DNA of 43,440 nt from Thermosinus carboxydivorans Nor1 (GCF_000169155.1 NZ_AAWL01000020.1:1-43440), one strand, 5' to 3'; positions 8,056 to 15,580 are shown, counted from the first letter of the stretch. Translations and numbers: made by a program. Notes: generated by a model not told the origin, from the sequence alone.

Positions 8056-8592
8056 ATGACACTCATGGACAAAGTAAACTCCGTTACCCGGGCCACCACC
8101 CAGGTCATGTTTGACAAAGAGCCTGCCAACTACCTGGAAGCAGGCAGCATGTACGGCATCATCGCGCAGGGCCGGTATAATCTGGCCGTCCTCAGCGTAC
8201 TGTATAACCACGCCCAGGATCGGGAACTGAAAGAACTCATTAAAGAAGCGATGAGCGACCTGACCAAACTGACTATCGAACGCTGCGAAGCGCTTATGCA
8301 GGCAGGCGGCGCCGCTGTTCCCACCTTTGACTGGGCGGAGCGCCGGCTGCACGACCATATGGACATCCCGGCCGACGCCCGCTTAACCGACGCGGAGATC
8401 GCCGCCACGATCGGCACGCTGGCCAAAGGGGCTCAGATGGCCTGCTTGTTGGCCCTGCATCAATCCTACCAGTTGGAAATCGGCATTATGTTCCGCGAGC
8501 GCCTTGACGCCGGTCTGGACTGGAACTATCGGCTGCTGCAGCTCATGCTGAAACGCGGCTGGCTTCCCCATCTCGCCAAAATCACTCACTAA
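8056..8592 (+). CDS. DUF3231-like protein
   Basis: 178 residues, plus strand, divergent from the FMN oxidase-like gene. It is entirely helical in character, with two similar helical halves (roughly 20-85 and 100-165), no signal peptide and no membrane segment. The pattern resembles DUF3231, a ferritin-like four-helix family common in spore formers and related to spore-coat-type proteins. No function is established. AGGGGG lies 9-10 nt before the ATG. A strong terminator follows, so it is monocistronic. Confidence 0.6.
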   Translation: MTLMDKVNSVTRATTQVMFDKEPANYLEAGSMYGIIAQGRYNLAVLSVLYNHAQDRELKELIKEAMSDLTKLTIERCEALMQAGGAAVPTFDWAERRLHDHMDIPADARLTDAEIAATIGTLAKGAQMACLLALHQSYQLEIGIMFRERLDAGLDWNYRLLQLMLKRGWLPHLAKITH

Positions 8593-8622
8593 CCGCCAAC
8601 CACCCCAACACTCCTCTCACCG

Positions 8623-8648
8623 CCGGGACTCGTATCCCGGTCTTTTTT
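8623..8648 (+). terminator. Terminator of the DUF3231-like gene
   Basis: Stem CCGGGA (8623-8628) / TCCCGG (8635-8640), six-base loop, then a run of seven T after one C. Confidence 0.85.
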
Positions 8649-8659
8649 TGCGGCGCCAG

Positions 8660-8760
8660 ATCAAATAAGTAAGGCCCTAGTAATTTGCTAGGGCCTTAGC
8701 CATCTCACAGAACCGCACATACGGGCCTCGTATACGACTCCTGATAAACCTCACCATTGC
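8660..8760 (-). mobile_element. Group II intron remnant (about 100 bp)
   Basis: On the minus strand this reads AATGGTGAGG, then CAGGAGTCGTATACGAGGCC, then CGTATGTGCGGTTCTGTGAG. An 11-bp perfect hairpin follows (TAAGGCCCTAG / CTAGGGCCTTA, 8670-8698). The string GGAGxCGTATAC...GTATGTrCGGTTCTGTGAGA followed by a GC-rich hairpin is what I know from the RNA scaffold of bacterial group II introns just before or around their reverse-transcriptase ORF. No RT gene or 3' domain V is present, so this is a scrap. The hairpin could also act as a terminator now. Confidence 0.55.
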
Positions 8761-8911
8761 CGGCGAGCGTAGCCATCACAACCCCGGCAACAAACAACAC
8801 CATGTGGGTCTCATAGCGCTTGATGACAAAATAAATTACGGCGACGACAATAAGGGCTCCTACAGCTACCACTATATTTGTTCCTCTTGTCCTCTTGCTT
8901 TTAAGTTCCAT
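8705..8911 (-). pseudogene. Truncated DcuC-like C4-dicarboxylate/anion permease, N-terminal fragment
   Basis: A 68-codon frame. Residues about 12-50 (GTNIVVAVGALIVVAVIY, FVIKRYETHMVLFVAGVV) resemble the first two membrane segments of DcuC/YfcC-type permeases, which are normally over 400 residues. After LAGN the frame runs into the group II intron remnant and stops, so only the N-terminus is left. The ATG lies inside the last codons of the upstream amidohydrolase gene (11-bp overlap). That is typical of coupled translation and suggests the intact permease once served that enzyme. If the resemblance is wrong, it is an unrecognised 68-aa membrane peptide. Confidence 0.5.
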
Positions 8912-10310
8912 AAAAAGCGCTTTGCGCCAAGTCGACTACCAGGGACTGCAGCCCCTTTTCCTGGACATAGGCCGCACCGGCGGCAGTGGTAATAACCGTG
9001 CTGCCTTGCCCGCAAACATAGCCGTTCACCATAATAACCTTACCGTTTACGATGGCCATAAAGGCCTGCTGTCTAGTCAGGTCAAGCACGGTAATGTCGG
9101 CGTCGGCGCCAGGCCGGAAATGCCCTTTGTTCATGAGACCCAAAATACGGGCCGGGTTATAACTGGTTTTCTGGACAAACTCTTTCAGCGTCAGCGCCTT
9201 TAGTTTGACAAGGGACAAACCCATTTCCACAATAACATTGCGGGGAATGCCGCCGCCGTCGGTGCTGATGGCGTCGACAACAAAACGGCCGTCAGGGCGC
9301 TTAGCGGTGGCCAGCCGCAGCCGCGGCTCAGGCGGGTTGACATTAAAGCTGACGGTGGTGTCGGTCCCTTTTTGCCGCCAGTACGCTACCGCTTCAGATC
9401 CGGTAGCCAGCACCACTTCGCCGCCCGCTTCCATGTTGATTTGGGCCCAGCCGGACAATATAGCCTCCTCAAGTCCTTGTTCCGTCGGCGCAAAGCCACC
9501 GGCCTCAAGACATTTCCGGGTTTGCAGGCTTTCCGGCACTCCTTGCGAGCACTTGGCACTGGTACCGTTGAGCGGCGAAAGATACGACTCGCAGCGGATG
9601 GTGGGGTTAGCAATCAAGGCGGCAATCGCTTCTTCTGCTTCCTGCATCCAGGGCCGGATCACTCCCCGGGTGTAACTGTTAATATGGGCAATATGCAGCG
9701 CCTTGCCTTGCGCCAGTTCGATCGCTTCGTGAAACCCTTCAATATTGGAACCTTTATTCAAAGTACCGCAGTGGAAGGCAATATAAGCCTTATTTTGATT
9801 GGCTACTTCGATGGCCCGGGCAGTAGCTTCGGGCGTCAGCGGGTAGTGACCGCCGAGCAGTTTAAGGCCAATAGCGCCCTTTTTTAGTGACCTGTCCAGC
9901 AGGTCCTGCAGTTCAGCCGTGCTGGGATTGGTGTCCTTCACCGTGTACCCGGGCCGCACATATTCAATGGTGGCGACATTCAGACCCACCCCGTAGTCGC
10001 GGGCCAGCTCGAGGACACTGTCTACCGGTCCTGCCATATCCAAGGTGGTCGTAACCCCCGCCTTAGCCAGCATCTTGTGGCCAAATTTGCCGCCAATCCA
10101 GGCCGATATGTGAGTATGCAGGTCGATGATGCCGGGTACAACATGATAGCCACTTAATTCGATGACTTCCTGGGCCAAAGTAGGAGCAATATCCGGCGCA
10201 ATCTCCGCAATTTTACCGTCCTTGATGGCAACGTCCGCGACCCCTTCGCGGTCGGTGGCATAGTCAACAACTATACCGTTTTTTAAAAGTACGTCATAGC
10301 GATAAGCCAT
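8901..10310 (-). CDS. Metal-dependent amidohydrolase (dihydroorotase/hydantoinase-like)
   Basis: 469 residues, amidohydrolase superfamily. The metal ligands can be placed: HxH in IIDLHTHIS (H65, H67), K150 in GAIGLKLLGGH as candidate carboxylated bridging lysine, H180 in IAFHCGT, H209 in LHIAHIN and D351 in STDGGG. The C-terminal small domain has GADADITVLDL. AGGGGAAGG precedes the ATG. The specificity cannot be named; cyclic amides (hydantoins, dihydropyrimidines) or N-acyl-D-amino acids are typical family substrates. It sits between a broken permease gene and isoaspartyl dipeptidase, which points to amino-acid amide scavenging. A TATAAT at 10415-10420 (minus) may be its promoter. Confidence 0.8.
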   Translation of the reverse strand: MAYRYDVLLKNGIVVDYATDREGVADVAIKDGKIAEIAPDIAPTLAQEVIELSGYHVVPGIIDLHTHISAWIGGKFGHKMLAKAGVTTTLDMAGPVDSVLELARDYGVGLNVATIEYVRPGYTVKDTNPSTAELQDLLDRSLKKGAIGLKLLGGHYPLTPEATARAIEVANQNKAYIAFHCGTLNKGSNIEGFHEAIELAQGKALHIAHINSYTRGVIRPWMQEAEEAIAALIANPTIRCESYLSPLNGTSAKCSQGVPESLQTRKCLEAGGFAPTEQGLEEAILSGWAQINMEAGGEVVLATGSEAVAYWRQKGTDTTVSFNVNPPEPRLRLATAKRPDGRFVVDAISTDGGGIPRNVIVEMGLSLVKLKALTLKEFVQKTSYNPARILGLMNKGHFRPGADADITVLDLTRQQAFMAIVNGKVIMVNGYVCGQGSTVITTAAGAAYVQEKGLQSLVVDLAQSAFYGT

Positions 10311-10456
10311 TTCCTTCCCCTCCCGTGGCCTAAATGACCATTATTTGCCAATGATCCTGCAGGCTATCCGAACCAGCATTTCGACCAGCTGGCTGATAGT
10401 CTTGGTGAATTCCGATTATACAGGTCCCAGCCATAACAGTTCATCTGAATAATCCC

Positions 10457-11620
10457 TTATTTTTCAAAAGTCCCCTTTACTACCGCCTTATACTCACTAA
10501 CCATACAGCGTCCCTTAGCAAATACATGACGGATATATAAATCCTTGTCCAGTACTACTATATCGGCGTCGTATCCGGCTTGAATTTTTCCCTTGTTAGG
10601 CAATTTTAAGGATCTCGCTGGATTGACGGTAATAAACTTCAGCGCATCTTCCAAAGGCAATATGCCTGTTTTAACTATATTGCGAAGAGCTTCGTAAGTA
10701 CTACGGGGCGACGCGGCGATCAGACCTATTAACTCCCCTTTTTCATTAAACGCAGGCATACTGCCATTCCCATCCGAACTCATAGTAATCCTATCAAGGG
10801 GAACTCCAGCCTCGATACATAACTTGACCGCTTCCGGCGGTTGAACACGCTGCGGAGCTACTGCCGGACTACTGGTTGTTATATCCAGCATGCCTCCTGC
10901 TTTAGCAAACTTAATGCCTTCCATCAACAATTCTTTATTTTTATTGAGGTGAGTTGGCGTAAACTGAGTTATGGGGATCTCGGTTTGGGCAGCAATGTCA
11001 AAAAGCCAATCCAATTTGCGCTTTCCATCCCCTACGTGCAGATGAAGAACGCCTGCTTTGCCAGAAAGCATACCTCCCACCCTCGCCTCAGCCGCCAGAC
11101 GGGCAAGTTCCTGTAAAGTCGGCTGCGAGGAACGGTGGTCCACTATTGCAATTTTGCCGCCAATTACCTTGTCAATAAGAACTATGTCTGAACGAAGACT
11201 GCCGGTAAGGGTAGGATTGGGGATAGAATAAGCCCCCGAATAAATCCAGGAAGATATCCCTTCTTCTTCAAGCCCTCTCGCTTTGGCCAGTAACGCTTCC
11301 ATGTGCCGTGTCACATTATCTGTCCCCAACGTGCCAATAACAGTAGTAATCCCCGCGGTGGTCAGGTCAGTCAACATAATTTCAGGCGTTCTGGTAGCAA
11401 ACCCCCCTTCCCCTCCCCCGCCAATAAGGTGGACATGCTGGTCAATAAACCCTGGAACAACGTAACAGCCCTGGACATCATAAACTTCCGTCTCTCCATA
11501 GGCTGGACAAGGGTCAATCTTATCAGCGATGCGAACAACCGTTTTGCCAACGAATAGTACATCTTTAACACCCATATCGTGTGGTGCAAAAACGTGCCCG
11601 TTTTTTAAGATTCTAATCAT
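10457..11620 (-). CDS. iadA: Isoaspartyl dipeptidase (beta-aspartyl-peptidase)
   Basis: 387 residues, amidohydrolase superfamily, cytoplasmic binuclear zinc enzyme that cleaves isoAsp-X dipeptides formed by protein ageing. The family landmarks are all present: IDQHVHLIGGGGEGG (H62, H64), the carboxylated lysine K156 before IVDHRSSQP, H195 in LHLHVGDG, H224 in FTPTHLN and D283 in SSDGNGS. The length matches the E. coli enzyme (about 390). GAAAGGAGG precedes the ATG. It is followed after 146 bp by the amidohydrolase gene on the same strand and preceded by an Asp/Glu racemase gene. Confidence 0.92.
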   Translation of the reverse strand: MIRILKNGHVFAPHDMGVKDVLFVGKTVVRIADKIDPCPAYGETEVYDVQGCYVVPGFIDQHVHLIGGGGEGGFATRTPEIMLTDLTTAGITTVIGTLGTDNVTRHMEALLAKARGLEEEGISSWIYSGAYSIPNPTLTGSLRSDIVLIDKVIGGKIAIVDHRSSQPTLQELARLAAEARVGGMLSGKAGVLHLHVGDGKRKLDWLFDIAAQTEIPITQFTPTHLNKNKELLMEGIKFAKAGGMLDITTSSPAVAPQRVQPPEAVKLCIEAGVPLDRITMSSDGNGSMPAFNEKGELIGLIAASPRSTYEALRNIVKTGILPLEDALKFITVNPARSLKLPNKGKIQAGYDADIVVLDKDLYIRHVFAKGRCMVSEYKAVVKGTFEK

Positions 11621-11925
11621 GTTATCCTCCTTTCACAAAAAAAAGAAGCATACCCTGCCGCATTCATAAAATAACTTAAGGTGTAATACATTAGCTATTT
11701 ATTGACGACAGTCTTAGTGTCAAGCTCACAGCGCTAAGAATGGCCGCCCTTTTATCGCCCAGCCGCTAAAAGTCTGGTTCGACTCTCCCTCCGTTTTATG
11801 CTACCCTGAAGCACCGATAACATTAAAACTAGGAAATATTTGGTTAAATATCCATTTTCATTTTTTGTGGTGCCGCTTCATTGGCATGATTATCTTTATG
11901 TTGCCCATTTATTATCGTAAGCATC
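11621..11925. other. 305-bp gap without a gene
   Basis: It contains only a remnant of the interspersed repeat (11855-11905) and otherwise unremarkable sequence. No ORF with a ribosome binding site is visible. A TTCGACTC string at about 11779-11786 recalls a tRNA T-loop, but its flanks do not pair. Confidence 0.6.
11855..11905 (+). repeat. Interspersed palindromic repeat, copy 2 (remnant, M3 end only)
   Basis: Only the right end is present: TTTTTGTGGTGCCGCTTCAT then TGGCATGATTATCTTTATG. The M3 stem is degraded (TGCCGCT..ATTGGCA) and the terminal GTGGTT is lost. It is the most decayed copy in the window. Confidence 0.7.
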
Positions 11926-12636
11926 TTAGGCGTGTTCACTTGAGAGGGCGCGACGCACAACTTCTTGGGCAAGTAGCAGCGTAGGATCAATTTTGTCAAA
12001 GTTGCCGGCAATATGGGCAAACAGCAGTGGTATTTCCGTGCAACCGGCAATGAAGGCAATGACGCCGTTTTGGCTATAGTCTGTCATGAACTGTCGGAGA
12101 GCGTCTAAATAGGGATTTTCGTTAATTGTACCAGCCTTTACAGCATCGATGGCCTGGGAAATGATTTGCTGCTCTTGGGCGGTGGGCACCAAAATCTCCA
12201 TACCCCTTGCAGCAAAACGCTGCTGGTAAAGCCCGACCTTCACCGTAGCTGCCGTGGCTAGCAGCATGATCGGGGAAACGGCTGCGTGGGGATATTTGTC
12301 GGCAATATAATCGACCGTAAGGTCAATCATATTGATAAGGGGAATGTTGATTGCTTGCTGGATGTCGTTATACCAGTAATGCGCTGTGTTACACGGCATA
12401 GCGATAAAATCCGCGCCGGCCTGTTCCAAAAAAACTGCGGAACGGATCAATTCCGAGCGAGGGCTTTCGGCATGTTGTAAAATAGCGTCAATACGAGAGG
12501 GAATCTGGGGATTGTTATAGATAATTATGGGAATATGTTCCTGATCACTACGGGCTGGAGTGTTCTGAATGATCTTGATAAATAAGTCAGCTGTCGCCAT
12601 CGGGCCCATGCCCCCAAGTATACCTACGGTACGCAT
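11926..12636 (-). CDS. Aspartate/glutamate racemase family protein
   Basis: 236 residues, Asp/Glu racemase fold of the RacX/YgeA type. The N-terminal phosphate/carboxylate loop is GILGGMGPMAT. The two catalytic cysteines are C82 in AMPCNTAHYW and C199 in AGCTEIPLL, so both proton-transfer residues are kept and the enzyme is probably active. Start chosen at ATG 12636, with GAGGTG 9 nt upstream; an ATG four codons earlier overlaps that ribosome site. Together with isoaspartyl dipeptidase next door this suggests recovery of L-Asp from damaged (iso- or D-Asp) peptides, or D-amino acid supply. Confidence 0.88.
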   Translation of the reverse strand: MRTVGILGGMGPMATADLFIKIIQNTPARSDQEHIPIIIYNNPQIPSRIDAILQHAESPRSELIRSAVFLEQAGADFIAMPCNTAHYWYNDIQQAINIPLINMIDLTVDYIADKYPHAAVSPIMLLATAATVKVGLYQQRFAARGMEILVPTAQEQQIISQAIDAVKAGTINENPYLDALRQFMTDYSQNGVIAFIAGCTEIPLLFAHIAGNFDKIDPTLLLAQEVVRRALSSEHA

Positions 12637-12800
12637 TGATATCATCACCTCGTGCTTTTTACTTTTATTTTTATCTTATCGAAAAAAAGCCACGAAAGGA
12701 AGTCAAATTATTTGAGGAATTTTCATAATTCCAAACGAAGTTATCAACAGCCACAATATATAGTCAGCCCACTGGCTCAATAGCTTGCCGGGCGAACGTA

Positions 12801-12832
12801 AAAAAAAAAAGCGCCACGCAGGCGCTTTTTTT
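12801..12832. terminator. Bidirectional terminator after rubredoxin
   Basis: A10-GCGCC-ACGCA-GGCGC-T7: a short GC stem flanked by a long A run and a T run, 12 bp beyond the rubredoxin stop. Confidence 0.85.
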
Positions 12833-12843
12833 ACGCTAAATAA

Positions 12844-13002
12844 CTATTTTTTCTCGAACATATCCTTGCCGACACCGCAGGTGGGACACACCCAATCGTC
12901 GGGGATGTCCTCGAATTTTGTGCCGGGGGCGATGCCATGGTCGGGGTCGCCGGCCGCCTCATCGTATACATAGCCGCACACCGTGCATTCCCATTTGTTC
13001 AT
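12844..13002 (-). CDS. Rubredoxin
   Basis: A 52-residue one-iron electron carrier of the cytoplasm. It has both Cys pairs, CTVCGY (C6, C9) and CPTCGVGK (C39, C42), with the aromatic core (W4, Y11, Y13, F30, W37) and the family block [24 protein letters not shown] lies upstream of ATG 13002. It is a single gene with its own promoter and terminator. In anaerobes rubredoxin usually feeds electrons to oxygen- or peroxide-reducing enzymes; no such partner is adjacent here. Confidence 0.97.
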   Translation of the reverse strand: MNKWECTVCGYVYDEAAGDPDHGIAPGTKFEDIPDDWVCPTCGVGKDMFEKK

Positions 13003-13035
13003 ACTAATCACTCCTCAACAAATATTTATAGGTAT

Positions 13036-13064
13036 ATTCTACCGTTATTAGCCATTTTAGGCAA
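13036..13064 (-). promoter_or_regulatory. Sigma-A-type promoter of rubredoxin
   Basis: Minus strand -35 TTGCCT (13059-13064) and -10 TAGAAT (13036-13041), separated by exactly 17 bp, about 34 bp before the start codon. Confidence 0.65.
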
Positions 13065-13234
13065 TAAAAATTAAAATAATTATTAAGAAATAATTCAATT
13101 TTAATTAATCTTTTTGTCGCCGGCGTCCCATCCCGGCAATCGGCAAATGCGAATATTCCAAGAAAACGCGGCGCCGACGGGTATAGTATAAAATGCGAAA
13201 ATAGTAAAAAACTAACTTCACGGAGGTGAGCTGC

Positions 13235-13354
13235 ATGAGCTTCAAAGACTTGTCCTCAGCTGAGAAGAAGAGCAAAGAAAAACAGTGTTCAACTGAGTTT
13301 TCCAAAGAACTATCGCCGAAAGAATGCGAAAAAAGCTCCAGTTCTTCCAAGTAA
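13235..13354 (+). CDS. Small 39-aa charged protein, unrecognised
   Basis: Plus strand, 39 codons plus TAA. The Shine-Dalgarno GGAGGTGA (13222-13229) is one of the strongest in the window, 5 nt from the ATG. The peptide is very hydrophilic: nine Lys, seven Glu and thirteen Ser, two cysteines 13 residues apart (C18, C31), a single short hydrophobic patch near the start (SFKDL) and a SSSSSK end. A 14-bp-stem terminator begins 9 bp past the stop. TATAGT and TATAAA (13182-13192) are possible -10 boxes without a clear -35. It lies between rubredoxin (divergent) and the TPM gene (convergent). I do not recognise the family. Confidence 0.6.
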   Translation: MSFKDLSSAEKKSKEKQCSTEFSKELSPKECEKSSSSSK

Positions 13355-13362
13355 CGACAAAA

Positions 13363-13400
13363 ACACCCTGGACCCGTTCACCGGGTCCAGGGTGTTTCTT
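13363..13400. terminator. Bidirectional terminator shared by the small gene and the TPM gene
   Basis: A 14-bp perfect stem ACACCCTGGACCCG / CGGGTCCAGGGTGT (13363-13376 and 13382-13395), A-rich on the left and T-rich on the right. It separates two convergent genes. Confidence 0.9.
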
Positions 13401-13402
13401 TG

Positions 13403-14161
13403 CTACCAGCGCCGGCTGGAGCCGCCGCCTCCGCCGGAACCGCCGCCGAAGCCTCCACCGCCTCCGCCGCCTCCGCCGCGGCGGAAGAGCAAGGCCAAAA
13501 TGAGATAAGTAATCTGGCCGCCGAAAAAGAGCCAATCAATAACAAAGAGCAGCAGCATCCCAGCAGCAAACAGGACTTTTACCCACCACGGCAGCGTATC
13601 CCACCAGGAGCTGGCGCTGGCGCGCTGCTTAGGCGCCGGCTTGGCCTCGGTCTTAAGTTCCAGGTTATATTCTTTCGCCACCTCGCCGACCAAGGCCAGG
13701 TAGCCGTTTAAAATGCCTTTATCATAGTCGCCCCGCTGAAAATAAGGAATCATGTATTCGTCCTGGATGCGCCCCGTTTTCGCGTCAGGCAGCGCGCCCT
13801 CCAGGCCGTAGCCCACTTCGATGCGCGACTGCCGGTCGCCGATCGCCACCAGCACGACAACGCCGTTATTCAGCGTTTTATCGCCAACGCCCCACCGCCG
13901 CAGAATTTCGAGGGCATAGTCTTCAATCGACGCGCCCTGCAGCGATTTGACGGTAACGACGACGACCTGAGCCTTTGTCTTGGCCGCCAACTGGCTGCCA
14001 AGACTGTTGATGCGCGCCTTGGTTTCGGCAGACACGACACCGGCGTAATCCTGGATATAGATGCTCGATGTCGGAGCGGGCGGGATTTGCGGCTGGGCCC
14101 AGGCTACGGCAGCAATCAGAAGGTAAATGCCCAGTACCAGCCAGGCCAGCCTTTTGGTCAT
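13403..14161 (-). CDS. TPM-domain membrane protein (YgcG type)
   Basis: 252 residues. Signal peptide about 1-22 (AVAWAQ), then the TPM domain about 33-165 with YIQDYAGVVSAETKARI, AQVVVVTVKSLQGASIEDYA and RQSRIEVGYGLEGALPDAKTGRI. A transmembrane helix lies at about 195-222, then a Gly-rich tail (about 228-248) ending SSRRW. The Gly-rich C-terminus behind the membrane helix is typical of the family. TPM proteins nearly always pair with LemA, as here (42 bp apart). The role is not settled: photosystem repair in plants, and envelope-associated in bacteria. Confidence 0.88.
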   Translation of the reverse strand: MTKRLAWLVLGIYLLIAAVAWAQPQIPPAPTSSIYIQDYAGVVSAETKARINSLGSQLAAKTKAQVVVVTVKSLQGASIEDYALEILRRWGVGDKTLNNGVVVLVAIGDRQSRIEVGYGLEGALPDAKTGRIQDEYMIPYFQRGDYDKGILNGYLALVGEVAKEYNLELKTEAKPAPKQRASASSWWDTLPWWVKVLFAAGMLLLFVIDWLFFGGQITYLILALLFRRGGGGGGGGGFGGGSGGGGGSSRRW

Positions 14162-14203
14162 TTTTCTATCCCTCGCTTTTCACCTTCCGCTTCCCGTGCA
14201 GGT

Positions 14204-14758
14204 CTAAAACTGTACTTTCGGAACTTGTTTGGCGCCCTCTTCGGCCTTGAAATATTCCTTAGGCCCGAAGCCCAGCATGCCGGCAAAGATGCTGGTGGGG
14301 AAAGAACGGATCTTGGTATTGTACGCCTGCACGGCGTCGTTGTAGTCTTTTCGGGCCACAGCGATGCGGTTTTCCGTGCCGGACAGTTCATCCATCAGCG
14401 CCCGGAAATTTTTATCCGCTTTCAGATTGGGGTAGTTTTCCGCGATGACCAGCAGCCGGCTCAGCGCATTGTTCAGCTCGGCGTTGGCCTGGGCTTTGGC
14501 CGCCGGCCCCTGGGCGCCGGCCAGTTTCGCCCGCGCGTCCGCGACAGCCGCAATGGCCTGTTGCTCATGCGCCGCGTAACCCTTGACCGTGTTAACCAGA
14601 TTTGGTATCAGATCGGCCCGGCGCTGCAGCTGGTTTTCAATCTGGCTCCATTTGCCGTTAACGGTTTCATTTAAGCTGACCAGTCCGTTGTAACTGGAAA
14701 TGCCCATAATCGCCAGTATTACCACCAGAGCAATGACAATCAACGCCGTTTTGTTCAT
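14204..14758 (-). CDS. lemA: LemA family protein
   Basis: 184 residues. The N-terminal membrane anchor spans about residues 5-25. A long antiparallel helical bundle follows with the family signature YNGLVSLNETVNGKWSQIEN, QLQRRADLIPNLVNTVKGYA and AENYPNLKADKNFRALMDEL. It ends near FPTSIFAGMLGFGPKEYFKAEEGA. GGAGG is placed properly before the ATG. First gene of a LemA-TPM operon; molecular role unknown in bacteria. Confidence 0.93.
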   Translation of the reverse strand: MNKTALIVIALVVILAIMGISSYNGLVSLNETVNGKWSQIENQLQRRADLIPNLVNTVKGYAAHEQQAIAAVADARAKLAGAQGPAAKAQANAELNNALSRLLVIAENYPNLKADKNFRALMDELSGTENRIAVARKDYNDAVQAYNTKIRSFPTSIFAGMLGFGPKEYFKAEEGAKQVPKVQF

Positions 14759-14810
14759 GTTAAGTTACCTCCTCCTTTGTGTGCAGTATTGTTTTATGGT
14801 ATCCACTATT

Positions 14811-14840
14811 ATTTTACTACTAACCTGAACCTTTTGCCAA
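14811..14840 (-). promoter_or_regulatory. Possible sigma-A promoter of lemA
   Basis: Minus strand -35 TTGGCA (14835-14840) and -10 TAAAAT (14811-14816), spacing 18 bp, about 52 bp before the lemA ATG. Confidence 0.45.
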
Positions 14841-14851
14841 TATAACGAAGA

Positions 14852-14877
14852 GAGACGGTCGCCCGACCGTCCCTACA
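14852..14877. repeat. Perfect GC-rich palindrome GACGGTCG-CC-CGACCGTC type
   Basis: An 8-bp inverted repeat GACGGTCG / CGACCGTC with a two-base centre, followed by CCCTACA. I recall similar GTAGGGACGGTCGGGCGACC strings dispersed in other Firmicute genomes. It sits between lemA and the decayed array, has no T tract and is unlikely to be a plain terminator. Confidence 0.4.
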
Positions 14878-15330
14878 AAAAAATGGGCAAGAGCCCGCAA
14901 TGATCTACGCTACAGCCAATGCCGATCATTACATACCTATACGCAATCTTTCGACTACGCACAAGCATTACACAACCGACACTGACCTTTGCTCGACTAC
15001 CAGGGATACCTGCCGAACCTACTGCAATCTCCCGACTGCAATAGACCCATCTTAACGGTCTTCCGGATAGACCCTCCGGAACCCCTGACAGTCTTAGCTC
15101 GACCGCCACACATCCCTTTTGACCATACGACAACAGTTGGGCTGCCGCACAGCCTTACAAGACATATGGCGATCTGCCCGCCGACTAATGCCGAGCCTTG
15201 CGACCCGACACCAATCTTTGGCCGACCAATGCCGAACCCCACTTGAGATCCGACACCGGTCTTGGCTCGACCATTACGAACCCTTGCAGTCATATTATTA
15301 CCCGGATTACAACCGTCATTCATGGTAATT
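14878..15330. repeat. Decayed tandem array of ~40-47-bp units, no gene
   Basis: About 450 bp with no credible gene on either strand. The minus strand is G-rich and carries related blocks at roughly 40-47-bp steps: GTCGAGCCAAGACCGGTGTC, GTCGGCCAAAGATTGGTGTC, GTCGAGCAAAGGTCAGTGTC, and GTCGAAAGATTGCGTATAGG, with GGCATT or AATG joints. Two adjacent units give peptide-like echoes with a 15-codon step (GRAKTGVGSQ, GRPKIGVGSQ) in a frame that has no ribosome site. The units are too diverged for a CRISPR and have no constant repeat. It looks like the ghost of a minisatellite or of a repetitive gene. Confidence 0.55.
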
Positions 15331-15373
15331 TATACCATTAATTGGTCCTAGAAAATGGCAATCGGAAAGCAGA

Positions 15374-15580
15374 AACCGCGGAGATAATCATGCCATAAAT
15401 TGGCACCGCAAAGCATGAAAACTGTTATTCAACCACGGAGAATGCAGAGGTGCGATATTCATCGTGCGAAGAATTGAATAAAAAATTTTCTCCGCGTCCT
15501 CTGCGGTTCTATAAAATATCATCTTCCGCGACAACTGTCGCGCACGTTGCCCTTTGCGTGCTTGGTGTCCTTAGCGGTTT
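15374..15580 (-). repeat. Interspersed palindromic repeat, copy 3 (full, inverted)
   Basis: Inverted relative to copy 1, with all modules present: M3 TGCCA-TAAAT-TGGCA, arm B', M2 (GTGCGAT-ATTC-ATCGTGC, held by wobble pairs), arm B, M1 CGCGAC-AACT-GTCGCG and the purine arm. Its outer end GCGGTTT meets the stop codon of mobA. Confidence 0.9.

Noticed and set aside
8670-8698. 11-bp hairpin read as the terminator of the amidohydrolase operon
   Set aside because: It has no proper T tract and fits the hairpin following GTTCTGTGAGA in group II introns better, though it may terminate by chance.
11771-11795. TTCGACTC string like a tRNA or tmRNA T-loop
   Set aside because: The five bases on each side do not pair beyond the first two positions, no anticodon or acceptor stem can be drawn, and no CCA end follows.
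13151-13192. Sigma-E-type promoter for the 39-aa gene (GAATATT as -35)
   Set aside because: The distance to the TATAGTATA box is about 24 bp, too long for sigma-E, and the -10 lacks CATAC.
14878-15330. Possible CRISPR array
   Set aside because: Blocks recur at irregular steps and are diverged everywhere; there is no constant repeat with unique spacers and no cas gene in the window.
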